The notes beneath the pieces are model-generated. The model worked only from the letters and a program-made list of their open reading frames with translations. It did no database searches and was not told where the DNA came from. A stretch of 64,000 nucleotides of DNA, taken from contig JAEXFI010000034.1 in assembly GCA_023400235.1 (NCBI GenBank), positions 1-64,000 of the forward strand. Direction: 5' to 3'. Below are positions 7,425 through 16,950 of this stretch, piece after piece (the stretch's first letter is position 1; each line of letters opens with the position of its first letter). Source of the stretch: Bacillota bacterium. Lineage in GTDB: Bacteria; Bacillota; Clostridia; Acetivibrionales; DSM-1351. Position numbers and translations under genes: made by a program.

Positions 7425-7459
7425 CGCCTGTGTTTTCTGCGGAAAACACAGGCGTTTTT
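7425..7459 (+). terminator. Terminator hairpin after the second tRNA-Arg remnant
   Basis: CGCCTGTGTTTTC (7425-7437) pairs with GAAAACACAGGCG (7442-7454), then TTTTTG. It differs from the hairpin at 7017 by one base pair changed on both sides. The following 7460-7755 is A+T-rich, without a gene, and presumably holds the promoter of the sugar-acid operon; I see no consensus -35/-10 pair in it. Confidence 0.75.
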
Positions 7460-7755
7460 GTTTTTCAAAAACGCGAAGCGGAATATCCCAATCTTCATTT
7501 CATATAAATATAGTCTTGTGCTGTTCTTTTGAATTGTTGCAACGAATTCTTAAGCTTCTGAATCATAGGAAGGCTTCTCCGGTTTTGCTCCCAAAGCATA
7601 AATTTTAAAAACCATTATTCAAAATGAAATATTATCTAAGATAAAATATTTACAGCAAATTAACATAATATTAAAAAAATGCACAAAAACAATATATAAT
7701 TAAACAGAATTATTCGTTATATGTGCTAAACTTTTGTTAAAGGAGGGAAAAATGA

Positions 7756-8655
7756 ATGAAAAGAAATATAAAATTCAATACAAAAGGCGCTTTTCCATAT
7801 GTTATGATTTTACCCACAGTGGCTGTTATTTTTATCTTTATGTTATATCCAATAGGCAACACATTTTTTCTTAGCACACAAAACCATGTGCTTACGAACC
7901 TGGGTGAAACGGGATTTATTGGACTGGATAATTTTAAAGAATTGATGTCAGATGAGATTTTTTGGAAAGCAGCACGTAACTCTATAGTTTGGACAATATC
8001 AAATGTAGGGATACAGGTTGTTTTGGGTTTAATTGTAGCACTGCTGTTAAATATGGAGTTCAAAGGCAGAGGGGTATTCAGGGCGCTAATGTTTACGCCT
8101 TGGGCGGTTGGTGGCATTTTGGTTGCGCTGATTTTTGGATTTATGTTTAATGAGAGCGTTGGGGTTATTGGAGATTTGTTAATGAAGACGGGAATTGTGA
8201 ATCAAAAAATTTCGTGGTTTTCGTCCGGTGCTTCGTCAATGCTGGTAATTATTATTGCTAACACATGGAGAGGTGTCCCGTTTTTCGCTATCAGTATACT
8301 GTCCAGCTTGCAGACAATTCCGCTGGAATTATACGAATCCGCGGATGTGGATGGCGCAGGCAGCTGGCTGAAGTTTAAAAAAATTACAATGCCGCTTATT
8401 AAGGACACACTGCTGTTGACGACATTGCTTAGAACTATCTGGACACTAAATGTCGTGGACATTATATATGGTATGACAAATGGCGGGCCTAATTTTTCAA
8501 CATTAACTATTCCCGTGTATATTATGAAGATATTCAATGATACTTTTAATATGGGATATGCTTCGACACTTGCAGTAATTATGGTATTAATTCTGATGGT
8601 TTTCTCGGCGCTATACTTAAAATTGGGCAAATATGGAGAGGAGGAATATTATTGA
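7756..8655 (+). CDS. Carbohydrate ABC transporter permease, MalF/UgpA type
   Basis: A 299-residue membrane protein with six predicted transmembrane segments (first near residues 15-37). It has the cytoplasmic EAA loop at about 190-210, including ESADVDGAGSW, which contacts the ATPase. It is one half of the translocation pore with the next gene. AGGAGG at 7741-7746 favours the ATG at 7756 over the out-of-frame ATG at 7752. No ATPase gene occurs in the locus, so a shared MsmX-type ATPase encoded elsewhere is expected. Substrate is inferred from neighbours to be a sugar acid or an oligosaccharide containing one. Confidence 0.93.
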   Translation: MKRNIKFNTKGAFPYVMILPTVAVIFIFMLYPIGNTFFLSTQNHVLTNLGETGFIGLDNFKELMSDEIFWKAARNSIVWTISNVGIQVVLGLIVALLLNMEFKGRGVFRALMFTPWAVGGILVALIFGFMFNESVGVIGDLLMKTGIVNQKISWFSSGASSMLVIIIANTWRGVPFFAISILSSLQTIPLELYESADVDGAGSWLKFKKITMPLIKDTLLLTTLLRTIWTLNVVDIIYGMTNGGPNFSTLTIPVYIMKIFNDTFNMGYASTLAVIMVLILMVFSALYLKLGKYGEEEYY

Positions 8656-9497
8656 TGACAATTAAAAATACGAAAAGCCTGAAAAAAATATTTCTCTGTT
8701 ATATTCCGATACTTGTTTGCACATTGTTAACATTGTTCCCGTATTATTGGATTTTGTGCACCTCTTTAAAGCCGGAAAGCACGATAATGAAGCTTCCGCT
8801 AAAATATTTTCCCAATCCGATTACCGGAGATAACTATGTAAGAATTACAGCGAACTTCGGATTCACTCATTATTTTTTAAATAGCCTGATTGTGGCTGTT
8901 ACCACGACTGTAATTATCATATTAGTTGCCATAATGGGAGGGTATGCGGTTTCCAGATATAAGTTTAAAGGTAAAAAAGGGTTTATGATGCTGATGTTGC
9001 TGACACAAATGTTACCCGGGGTGGTTATATTAATTCCGCTGTTCGGCATATTTAATAAGTTGGGGCTTATTAATAATTTGTGGTCATTAGTGATTACCAA
9101 CCTTGCGATTAATCTTCCGTTTTGTCTGATTATGATAAGCGGTTTCTTTTCCAGCATACCTCCGACCTTGGAGGAAGCTGCTCAGATTGATGGATGTTCC
9201 AGGTGGAGAGCTATTTTTACAATTGTAGTTCCGGCAATTATGCCTGGTATTGTATCAAGCGGAGCGTTTGCTTTCGTAAATGCCTGGAATGAATTTGTGT
9301 TCTCGTTAAATTTCTTAAACAGTGCCGCCAAATTTACCTTGCCAATAGGGTTAAGCATGATGAAGGGTGAGTTTTCGGTTAATTATGGAGGGCTTGCGGC
9401 AGGAACGGTAATTGCGCTCATTCCGGTATTATTGATTTTCTGCTACATTCAGAAGTATCTGGTGAAGGGGTTGGCCTCAGGAGCAGTTAAGGGTTAG
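8655..9497 (+). CDS. Carbohydrate ABC transporter permease, MalG/UgpE type
   Basis: The 280-residue second permease has six predicted transmembrane helices and an EAA loop at about residues 170-190 (LEEAAQIDGCSRW). The ATG at 8655 overlaps the stop of the first permease by one base (TGATG). A TTG one codon earlier is possible, as AGGAGG at 8638-8643 would be at normal distance from it as well. The C-terminus 'KGLASGAVKG' is typical of MalG-type permeases, and the same ending is seen in the permease at 48326. Confidence 0.93.
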   Translation: MTIKNTKSLKKIFLCYIPILVCTLLTLFPYYWILCTSLKPESTIMKLPLKYFPNPITGDNYVRITANFGFTHYFLNSLIVAVTTTVIIILVAIMGGYAVSRYKFKGKKGFMMLMLLTQMLPGVVILIPLFGIFNKLGLINNLWSLVITNLAINLPFCLIMISGFFSSIPPTLEEAAQIDGCSRWRAIFTIVVPAIMPGIVSSGAFAFVNAWNEFVFSLNFLNSAAKFTLPIGLSMMKGEFSVNYGGLAAGTVIALIPVLLIFCYIQKYLVKGLASGAVKG

Positions 9498-9575
9498 GTA
9501 CTTATACAGCTTACAAATTGCTGCAGAAATATGCAAGCTGTATGGAACATAAGTTAAAGAAAAGAGGAGAAAAAT

Positions 9576-10931
9576 ATGAAAAGAAGAATACTGGCATTAT
9601 TACTTTCAGTATCGTTAGCCGCAGGACTTTTGGCAGGCTGTGGAACATCCAAGGATAGTGAGAAGACAGACCCTGGAAAGCAGTCGGACAGCGGACAGCA
9701 ATCAACTACCGTACAGCAGTCTGCTATTGAATTTTGGTATCATGACGGAAATGAAACCTCCAATGCAATATATGCTGAGCTTATTTCAAGATTCGAAAAA
9801 AAATATCCGCAATATAAGGTCAATTATGTAGGCCTGCCGGCAGATTCATATCTTCAGAAATATAATACTGCAATTGCAACAAATTCGGTTCCGGATATTA
9901 TGAGCGTCCGTGACCAGGACATTTCAACAATTGTAAATCAAAAAGCGTTACTGGAAGTAAATGACATATTGGAGGGCTTTGCTGAAAAGGATAGCTTAAA
10001 TAAATCTGTACTTGAAGCAGTGAGAAAGTGTGCGATTGATGGTAAATTATATGCCCTTCCGGAGTATTTTACATGTGATATTTCATGGGTTAATACAGCC
10101 ATAATGAAAGAAAAAGGCATAGAGACTCCAAAAACAATAGATGAATTCCTGGAGGCTTGCAAGAAATATGCCGATCCTAAAAACGGAAAGTATTTCTATT
10201 CATTGCGAGGCGGCACCGGTTCCATGGAAAATCTCCTGGACTTCATGTTCACATACGCAGATCAGAGCAGCTTATTTGACGAAGATGGAAATTGCGTGTT
10301 GAATCAGCCGATATTCACCGAGGCTTTAGATGCATATGCAAGCATTTACTGGAATGGATGGACTTCTAAGGATAGCGTTGCCAATGGATTTAAAGAAATG
10401 GTAGCTGAATTTGGTTCGGGAACCAGTATGTATATATCCCACAATTCATCCTCTCTTGCAGAGCACAACAAGAACCTGGGTGAAGGTAATTTTATGAATG
10501 TATTTGCACCGGCAAACAAAAATGGAACGGTTGTATCCAAGAATCTTTCATTTTTAGGATTTGCGGTAACGCAAAAAGCTAAGAATCAAGAGGGTGCTAT
10601 CGAATTTATGAAGTTCCTGGCAACCGCAGAGAACGAGTCTTACCTTTGTGAGAAAGAAGGCAGGGTTCCGGCAAATCAATTGGTTTATAACGAGGAATGG
10701 TATCAGAAAGATAAGTATATGCAGGTCTATGCAGAGCTGTTGAAGTCGGACAAGGTAAAGTTTATAACACATCCGGTATGGTTAGCGGGTTGGGGCGGAT
10801 TTAAAACCAAATATCAGGAACCTGATTTACAGGCTGTTCTTTTGAAGGAAAAAACCTCAAAAGAAGTACTTGCCAAGTGGGCAGAATATTTAACGAAATT
10901 ACAGAAGGAATATTTGAATTCTAATAAATAA
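9576..10931 (+). CDS. Sugar ABC transporter substrate-binding lipoprotein (family 1)
   Basis: A 451-residue extracellular solute-binding protein. The signal peptide ends in lipobox LLAGC with lipidated Cys22, followed by a Ser/Gln-rich tether. The mature part has the two-lobe family 1 pattern, beginning 'EFWYHDGNE' and 'ELISRFEKKYPQYKVNYVG'. AGAGGAG precedes the ATG. It lies 78 bases after the permeases and overlaps the next gene's possible ATG by one base. The substrate cannot be read from the sequence; the downstream dehydratase and dehydrogenases point to a sugar acid. Confidence 0.93.
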   Translation: MKRRILALLLSVSLAAGLLAGCGTSKDSEKTDPGKQSDSGQQSTTVQQSAIEFWYHDGNETSNAIYAELISRFEKKYPQYKVNYVGLPADSYLQKYNTAIATNSVPDIMSVRDQDISTIVNQKALLEVNDILEGFAEKDSLNKSVLEAVRKCAIDGKLYALPEYFTCDISWVNTAIMKEKGIETPKTIDEFLEACKKYADPKNGKYFYSLRGGTGSMENLLDFMFTYADQSSLFDEDGNCVLNQPIFTEALDAYASIYWNGWTSKDSVANGFKEMVAEFGSGTSMYISHNSSSLAEHNKNLGEGNFMNVFAPANKNGTVVSKNLSFLGFAVTQKAKNQEGAIEFMKFLATAENESYLCEKEGRVPANQLVYNEEWYQKDKYMQVYAELLKSDKVKFITHPVWLAGWGGFKTKYQEPDLQAVLLKEKTSKEVLAKWAEYLTKLQKEYLNSNK

Positions 10932-10945
10932 TGGAGGCTGTTACT

Positions 10946-12091
10946 TTGGAGAAATATAAAGAATTCTATAAGGAAAGTATGCGCTTTGAGCATGCAGTAC
11001 TATATAAATTCAATCCAATAAAAGTGCCAATACCATTTTGGGATTCCACAGGGGGACCTTTTGACAAGGTCCCTCTGGATACCTGGCTGGTATTGTACGA
11101 TGAGAATGGTATTTGCGGTCAGGCACCTTGTTCGGAATATATGAGGGAGTTAATCCTGCCGTTAATTTTAACGGGTGAAACTAAAACTTACGAGCAGTGG
11201 TATCAAAAGGTATATTGGGCTATCAGGAATAATGGGTTTTGCGGTGAATCGGCTGTGGAACTGGGCCGATTAGACCTGGCCTTTCACGATATAATGGCAA
11301 AACGTAAAAATCTTCCCTTGCACAAATTTCTGGGTGCAAAGAGGGACTGGACAAATGTATATGCCAGCGGCTGCGGGACTCATCTTACAGAGCAGCAGAT
11401 GGTCAGCGAAGTTCAGCACTTCATTAATGAAGGCTATACAACAGTAAAAATGAAAATAGCAACTGATTTCGGCACAAATATTGACAGGGACATTGAGCGT
11501 GTCAGAATAGTACGCGAACTGATAGGTCCGGATTGCAAGCTGGCATTGGATGCAAATCAGCTTTGGAATGCCGCAGAAGCCTATGACTTTGCAAAACGGG
11601 TAGAACAGTATGATATTGCATGGTTTGAGGAACCGGTTCATTCGTATGATTTTGAGGAGCTGGAGAAATTAACGCAAATTTCTCCTATCCCAATAGCAAT
11701 GGGGGAGTCGCCCAGGTGTGCCAAGGTCATGTATGCATACGTGAAAGCAGGTGTAAGGCAATTGCAGCCCATACCCTCAAATCTTAGCGGAGTGCAGGAA
11801 TGGCTTCAGGCAAAAGACTTGGCTGAAAAGTATAACCTGGAGCTTACATCAGGAGGATTTTCTCATATCACTGCATCGTATCTGGCTACATCAGCTGAAG
11901 AAAATATGGTTGAATATTTAGCTCCTATTATGAGAACATTTTATGATATTATGGAGCTTCGTCCCGAGGAAAGAGACGGGAAATTTTATCTGCCTTCGGA
12001 ACCTGGAATCAGCGTATCACCGGACTTCCGTATGCTGAAAAGAACTGGCAGCCTTGCGGCAATAGAATATCTCAGGAAGGGGTATAAGTAA
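10946..12091 (+). CDS. Mandelate racemase/muconate lactonizing enzyme (enolase superfamily) sugar-acid dehydratase
   Basis: An enolase-superfamily protein of about 381 residues: N-terminal capping domain, then a TIM barrel. Numbering from the ATG at 10931, the barrel carries KMK (strand 2 general bases), LDANQLW, FEEP and MGES (the three metal-binding acids) and a late SGGFSH segment offering the opposite-side base. These enzymes abstract the proton alpha to a carboxylate, and most bacterial members in sugar operons are sugar-acid dehydratases; the exact acid is not determinable. The start is ambiguous. The ATG at 10931 overlaps the previous stop but has no ribosome site, whereas GGAGG (10933-10937) is spaced 8 bases from the TTG at 10946, which I prefer. 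Together with the next gene it recalls the rspA-rspB arrangement of Escherichia coli. Confidence 0.88.
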   Translation: MEKYKEFYKESMRFEHAVLYKFNPIKVPIPFWDSTGGPFDKVPLDTWLVLYDENGICGQAPCSEYMRELILPLILTGETKTYEQWYQKVYWAIRNNGFCGESAVELGRLDLAFHDIMAKRKNLPLHKFLGAKRDWTNVYASGCGTHLTEQQMVSEVQHFINEGYTTVKMKIATDFGTNIDRDIERVRIVRELIGPDCKLALDANQLWNAAEAYDFAKRVEQYDIAWFEEPVHSYDFEELEKLTQISPIPIAMGESPRCAKVMYAYVKAGVRQLQPIPSNLSGVQEWLQAKDLAEKYNLELTSGGFSHITASYLATSAEENMVEYLAPIMRTFYDIMELRPEERDGKFYLPSEPGISVSPDFRMLKRTGSLAAIEYLRKGYK

Positions 12092-13104
12092 TGAAAGCAG
12101 CAGTGTTAACAAAAGCAAAAAAGATAGAGCTGGTAGAAAAAGAAATACCTCAGATTACAAAAAAAAGTCAAGTTAAGATACGTGTAAAAGCAATTGGAAT
12201 CTGCGGGACGGATTTGCATATTTTTGAAGGGAAGCGAAGCGACGTGGAATTCCCCAGAACTATGGGACATGAGCTTGCCGGAGAAATTGTTGAGGTTGGT
12301 CAGGACGTAAAAAAAGTAAAACTGAACGACTATGTGATTTTTGATCCGGTAATAGCGTGTAATACTTGTAAAATCTGTATAAAGGGGCACAAGAATGTAT
12401 GCAGTGACGTTAAGTGCTTCGGAGTTCAGATGGATGGAGGTTTTCAAGAGTATATCGTTGTTGAAGAGGAAAATGTATATCCCTATGCAAAGACCGTAGA
12501 TTTTAAGGTCGCAGCTTTGGGAGAGCCGTTTTCTATTGCAGCCAATATATTAGGACGAGCAAATGCAGAAGCGGGAGACTGCATGGTGATTATTGGCGCG
12601 GGGACCATAGGCCTTGCAATTCTGCAAGCGGCAAAAGGACTGGGATTAAAGGTGTTAATTTCCGACATATCAGAAGCGAAACTAAAATATGCTCTGGAAT
12701 TCGGAGCTGATATGGTGGTTAATACAAAAACCGAGAGTCTGGAGGCCGCAGTGAAAAAATTTTCACCAGGAGGTGCGGATGTGCTGGTTGATGCAGTTGG
12801 AATTGCTCCGTTGCTTGAGCAGACTCTCGCACTGGCGGCGCCGTCCGCAAGGGTTGTAGTCATTGGTTTTGATGCTGATACAGCAAAGATTTCGCCTGTG
12901 TCCATAACTAAGAGAGAGCTGACGATTCTGGGATCAAGAATGAATTGCAGCCAGTTTGACAAGGTGGTAAATTGGTTGAATGAAGGCATAATTACCAGTA
13001 ATATGATTACCAGGGAGTATTCTCTGGAAGATATTCAGGAGGCATTTGAGGAAACATTGGTTAACAGCGATACATGGATTAAAACTATGATTGTTTTGGA
13101 CTGA
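12091..13104 (+). CDS. Zinc-dependent alcohol/polyol dehydrogenase (MDR family, RspB/L-idonate-type)
   Basis: A 337-residue medium-chain dehydrogenase. Cys38 in GICGTD and His60-Glu61 in GHE form the catalytic zinc site. Cys90, Cys93, Cys96 and Cys104 have the exact CxxCxxCx7C spacing of the structural zinc lobe. The Rossmann fold GAGTIGLAILQ follows near residue 165. The ATG at 12091 overlaps the preceding stop by one base and AGGAAGGGG lies just upstream, so the two are coupled. Sugar-acid or polyol oxidation with NAD(P) is likely (L-gulonate, L-galactonate or L-idonate dehydrogenases are close in type); the substrate is inferred only. Confidence 0.9.
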   Translation: MKAAVLTKAKKIELVEKEIPQITKKSQVKIRVKAIGICGTDLHIFEGKRSDVEFPRTMGHELAGEIVEVGQDVKKVKLNDYVIFDPVIACNTCKICIKGHKNVCSDVKCFGVQMDGGFQEYIVVEEENVYPYAKTVDFKVAALGEPFSIAANILGRANAEAGDCMVIIGAGTIGLAILQAAKGLGLKVLISDISEAKLKYALEFGADMVVNTKTESLEAAVKKFSPGGADVLVDAVGIAPLLEQTLALAAPSARVVVIGFDADTAKISPVSITKRELTILGSRMNCSQFDKVVNWLNEGIITSNMITREYSLEDIQEAFEETLVNSDTWIKTMIVLD

Positions 13105-13242
13105 TTTTTTAAATATACTTATATAACAACCTTCTTATTTTGTTCACGATATCAGCAGAGGATTGGAGGAAGGCTCGGCTAATGCACAAAAGAGAAACGC
13201 TGTCATCTGATTTTTAGCTACTACGGAAGAGATGGTGAAATT

Positions 13243-15045
13243 ATGAGGAAAATGAAAAAAGGATTTTTAAGCAAGTCTATAAGCTATAAAATTATAGTAC
13301 CTCTGTGCATATTGGTGCTTGTGATTCAAGTATGCGATAGTTTCATTTTCTCTTACCGTATTGCTGAAAAATATCAGATAGAGCTGTCAGAATCAAACTT
13401 GGCAACAACAAATCAAATGAGCCGCAATATGCAATTAGCTCTTAAAAATATTGTGAATGAAATGATACCAATTAAAATGCAGATGATTTCCTTTGAAACC
13501 AAGCAAGATATGGAAATAAAAAATACCAGTTATGCTGAAGCGAATGTAATGTATCAAGGGATGTTTTCAAAATTATTATCAAGCGGAGATAATTTTTTAT
13601 TTATCAGCTCCATAATGGTTTTAGATAACAGGAGTAATGTATACTGCTTATCCCAGAATAGGTATGTCCAGCTGCACAAAGATCTTTTTGAAAAAATCAA
13701 AAGGGAGTACGAGCTCAAAGAGTACTGCGAATGGTCCGGTGTGATTTCAGATGGCTACTATTTCAAAAATAAAGCAGAAGACATTATAAGTGTATTTATG
13801 CCATATGTGGAATATGAAAATGTAAAAGCTATTTTTGTAGTTAATATAAGCATGAGTTATCTTCAGAATTATATTGATAAAATGTCAAACGAGCAGGGGA
13901 ATATTATGCTGCAAATTGGTGAACGCTGCATATATTCCAGTAATTTAGATAAAAAAATGCTTGCTGAGGATAGTAAGCTTAAAGATATTATCGCCTTGGA
14001 AAAACATGATGCAGAAACGGTAAGTGACAACTTCTTCATCGGAACAAAAAGGCTTGAAATTAATAAGTGGGATATTTCCTCATTACTTCCTAAAAGCAAT
14101 ATAGAAGAAGCTGCCGACGTGATGGGGCAATTTTTTACAGTAATCATTTTTACCACCAGTCTTGTGCTGATATTAGGTGTTTTAATTACAGTATATTTTG
14201 TAACAAGGCCAATAAAAAAAATTACAAAGATTATTGAGTCCAACAGGAAAACAAATGAACGTAATCACAGGTTCCGTTCTAAATATGAAGATGAGGTAGG
14301 AGTGCTTGCAGATTCTTATGACCAAATGATGGATGAAATAGACCAATATACAAGTGATATAAAAAGAGAGCAGACAGAACGCAGGATAGCTGATATCAAG
14401 ATGCTGCAACTGCAAATAAAGCCTCATTTTCTGTATAATACACTGGAAGCGGCAAAATTTTTAGTACAAATGAATGACCCGCGCGGTGTTGATATGCTTA
14501 CGGCCATAGGAAAGTTTTACAAGCTGAGCTTAAGCGGGGTAGCCGACAAAATCGAAATCAGAGAAGAGATAGAGCATCTGTCCTATTATCTCCAAATACT
14601 GAAAATGCGATACAGCTCGAAATATGACTATAAAATAGAAATAGAAGAAGAAATCTTGCATCATGAGATTATAAAATTTTCCATGCAGCCTATTATTGAA
14701 AATTCAGTTTATCATGGAATCAAACAGAAAAGAAAAAAAGGTCTTATTTTAGTAAGGGGATATATTGAAAATAATGAAATTGTTTTAAGTGTTTGGGACG
14801 ACGGAGTAGGGATATCGGAAGAGAAGCTGGATAACATCAGGTATCAATTGAAGCATAGCAAGCAAATCAGCAAAGTAGAGCATATTGGAATAATAAATGT
14901 ACATCAGAGATTAAATATGGAGTATGGAGATCCATACGGCTTGGAAATAGAAAGTATAGAAAACGAATATACATTAGTATCTTTAAGACTTCCTATGAAA
15001 AACTTTGTGGAGGGGAAAAATGATCAAAATACTAATTGCGGATGA
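13243..15045 (+). CDS. YesM-type sensor histidine kinase
   Basis: A 600-residue membrane kinase with a transmembrane segment near 17-37, an extracellular dCache-like sensing region (about 40-295), a second transmembrane segment (about 297-322) and HAMP (about 323-375). A His_kinase domain follows, with the phospho-acceptor in LQIKPHFLYNTLE (His near 394), then a HATPase_c domain with N-box FSMQPIIENSVYHG and G-box WDDGVGI. YesM kinases sense extracellular carbohydrates and signal to an AraC-type regulator. Here the partner gene overlaps its 3' end by 26 bases. It likely controls the flanking transporter and sugar-acid genes. Confidence 0.94.
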   Translation: MRKMKKGFLSKSISYKIIVPLCILVLVIQVCDSFIFSYRIAEKYQIELSESNLATTNQMSRNMQLALKNIVNEMIPIKMQMISFETKQDMEIKNTSYAEANVMYQGMFSKLLSSGDNFLFISSIMVLDNRSNVYCLSQNRYVQLHKDLFEKIKREYELKEYCEWSGVISDGYYFKNKAEDIISVFMPYVEYENVKAIFVVNISMSYLQNYIDKMSNEQGNIMLQIGERCIYSSNLDKKMLAEDSKLKDIIALEKHDAETVSDNFFIGTKRLEINKWDISSLLPKSNIEEAADVMGQFFTVIIFTTSLVLILGVLITVYFVTRPIKKITKIIESNRKTNERNHRFRSKYEDEVGVLADSYDQMMDEIDQYTSDIKREQTERRIADIKMLQLQIKPHFLYNTLEAAKFLVQMNDPRGVDMLTAIGKFYKLSLSGVADKIEIREEIEHLSYYLQILKMRYSSKYDYKIEIEEEILHHEIIKFSMQPIIENSVYHGIKQKRKKGLILVRGYIENNEIVLSVWDDGVGISEEKLDNIRYQLKHSKQISKVEHIGIINVHQRLNMEYGDPYGLEIESIENEYTLVSLRLPMKNFVEGKNDQNTNCG

Positions 15046-16603
15046 TGATGAAATTATATGTCAGGGCTTAAGCACATGTATTCAATGGGATAAGCATGAT
15101 ATAGAAGTCGTTGGTGCGGTTTATGATGGAGAAGTAGCTTTGGAATATGTTGAAAAGTATCGGCCTGATATTGTAATTGTAGATATTAATATGCCTTTTG
15201 TGGATGGTATAGAATTTTCATATATTGTGAAGGAGCGTTATCCTGAGATAAAGATTATAATTCTGACTGCTATTAAAGAATTTGAGTATGCGCAGCAAGC
15301 AATAAAGCTACAGGTTTTTTCCTATATAACAAAGCCCTTCAGCAATACTGAGATACTGGAGACAGTTTTAATGGCTTCACACGAACTCAAAAGAGAAAAG
15401 CAGTACCGGAATGAAATCATCTCAAATATTTCAGCCATAAGAGAAGAATACTTGGAAGACTTGATTGTAAATGGAACAGTTGATGATGAAAAAATAGAGA
15501 TGTGTGGTATTTATTCCAGGGATTCGTATTTTCAGACGGCTATACTTTATTCTGAGAATATGAATAAAAATCAATGGCAGTTTCAGGAGCTTGCCGTGGA
15601 TTCCGTAGTTAAAACACGGAGCTTCAACGATAAAATAAAAACATATCTGAAGCAGTATGAGAATATAAAAATGTTCTCTTTAATAAATCGGGTAGTTATT
15701 TTAAGAGAATACAAAATTAAAGAAGAGCAGGGAAAATTTGAAGATGAATTGCAGGAAATAATAGCTTCTGTAAATACTGAAATGGATTTATTGTTATACT
15801 GTGGGGTAGGAAGAATATACCAGGGTATTTTTGAAATACAATTTTCATATGAAGAAGCAATCCGGGCTTTGGAGGAAAGCTATAATTTTGGAAGTCAAAG
15901 CGTTGTGCTTTACGAAGAATCTCAACAGAATTCAACAGAGTATCAGGTAAAGTTTCAAATATATAAAAGTAAAATTTGTGAGGCTATACAGGCCGGAAAT
16001 TTTGAAAGCGTAAAAGCAGAGCTTGGGAATATGTTTGAAAAGGTGAAAAAATCCAGGGTGCTGAATATTCCTTTTTTAAGAGTGATGATGATTGAATTGA
16101 TACTATTTTCTTACAAGGCCGTTGCTGATGACAAGGTATATGATCAATTGGTAGAAGATATGGGGATGCTGGTACGAAAACTAATGCAAGCTAACAATCT
16201 GCTGGATATTGAGGAGATTGTAACCGGTTGCTTCAAGAATTTGTGCGACTTTCTTGAAAATAGAAACTCAAATGAATATGGTGAAGTAGTAAAATTGGCA
16301 TTTGAGTATATGAAAAAAAATTATTATAATTCGGAGCTTATGCTGAAGGAGGTAGCGGAAGAGGTTCATATCAGCGTTAATTATCTGAGCAGCCTGTTTA
16401 AGAAATCTCAGGGAAACAGTTACATTAACTGCTTGAATCAGATTCGCCTGGAGCAGGCCAAAAAGCTGCTGGTCAACAGAACTGTAAAAATGTATGAAAT
16501 TGCATTTAAAACAGGCTTTAATTCTTCGCAGTACTTTAGCAGCTGTTTTAAGAAAAGTACTGGAATGACTCCGGGGGAGTACAGGCAGAAATTTCTTGAA
16601 TAG
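15020..16603 (+). CDS. YesN-type response regulator with AraC HTH
   Basis: A 527-residue regulator: receiver domain (1-120) with Asp55 in VVDINMPFVDG as the phosphorylation site, a long central region without a recognisable domain (about 130-420), and a C-terminal AraC-type double helix-turn-helix (about 425-525, VAEEVHISVNYLSSLFKK and IAFKTGFNSSQYFSSCFKK). The start is the ATG at 15020, set by GGAGGGG at 15009-15015; it lies inside the end of the kinase gene in another frame. It is expected to activate the sugar-acid genes on both sides. Confidence 0.94.
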   Translation: MIKILIADDDEIICQGLSTCIQWDKHDIEVVGAVYDGEVALEYVEKYRPDIVIVDINMPFVDGIEFSYIVKERYPEIKIIILTAIKEFEYAQQAIKLQVFSYITKPFSNTEILETVLMASHELKREKQYRNEIISNISAIREEYLEDLIVNGTVDDEKIEMCGIYSRDSYFQTAILYSENMNKNQWQFQELAVDSVVKTRSFNDKIKTYLKQYENIKMFSLINRVVILREYKIKEEQGKFEDELQEIIASVNTEMDLLLYCGVGRIYQGIFEIQFSYEEAIRALEESYNFGSQSVVLYEESQQNSTEYQVKFQIYKSKICEAIQAGNFESVKAELGNMFEKVKKSRVLNIPFLRVMMIELILFSYKAVADDKVYDQLVEDMGMLVRKLMQANNLLDIEEIVTGCFKNLCDFLENRNSNEYGEVVKLAFEYMKKNYYNSELMLKEVAEEVHISVNYLSSLFKKSQGNSYINCLNQIRLEQAKKLLVNRTVKMYEIAFKTGFNSSQYFSSCFKKSTGMTPGEYRQKFLE

Positions 16604-16950
16604 ATATTTATTTTTATATCCAAATAATTAAACAATCCGGAGTACACGTGCCTAAAGCCTCTTGCCGCTGTGACGGCTGACTCCGGTAAGGTCAGCAGAA
16701 GGTTTGTCTGCTGATGATTCATGTTTTTTCTAAAGAGAGAATTGAATATATGCTGTTTAAACTCAAATAATTGATTTTGCAAGGACATCTCTTATTTTAT
16801 TAAGTGATGCTTTCTGAGACTCAATTATATCGGAAAAAGGGTTCTTGTTTTTTATACCCTAAAACTGCAACTCTTAGAATAATGGCATATTCAATATAAA
16901 TCAAGTTTAACTTAACCTATATCAACTTTAGAAGCAGGAGGAGAAAGATT
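16604..16950 (+). other. Intergenic region between yesN-like gene and short-chain dehydrogenase
   Basis: 347 bases without a gene. Short hairpins (GCCGCTGTGACGGC; CAGCAGA/TCTGCTG) occur near 16660-16720 but lack a clear T tract. No consensus promoter is evident, although the following gene has a strong AGGAGGAG site and may need its own promoter here, perhaps an activator-dependent one. Confidence 0.5.

Noticed and set aside
6253..7459. Group I or group II self-splicing intron behind the tRNAs
   Set aside because: The insertions lie after complete tRNA genes and restore only the 3' end; no intron catalytic core or splice-site pattern was recognised.
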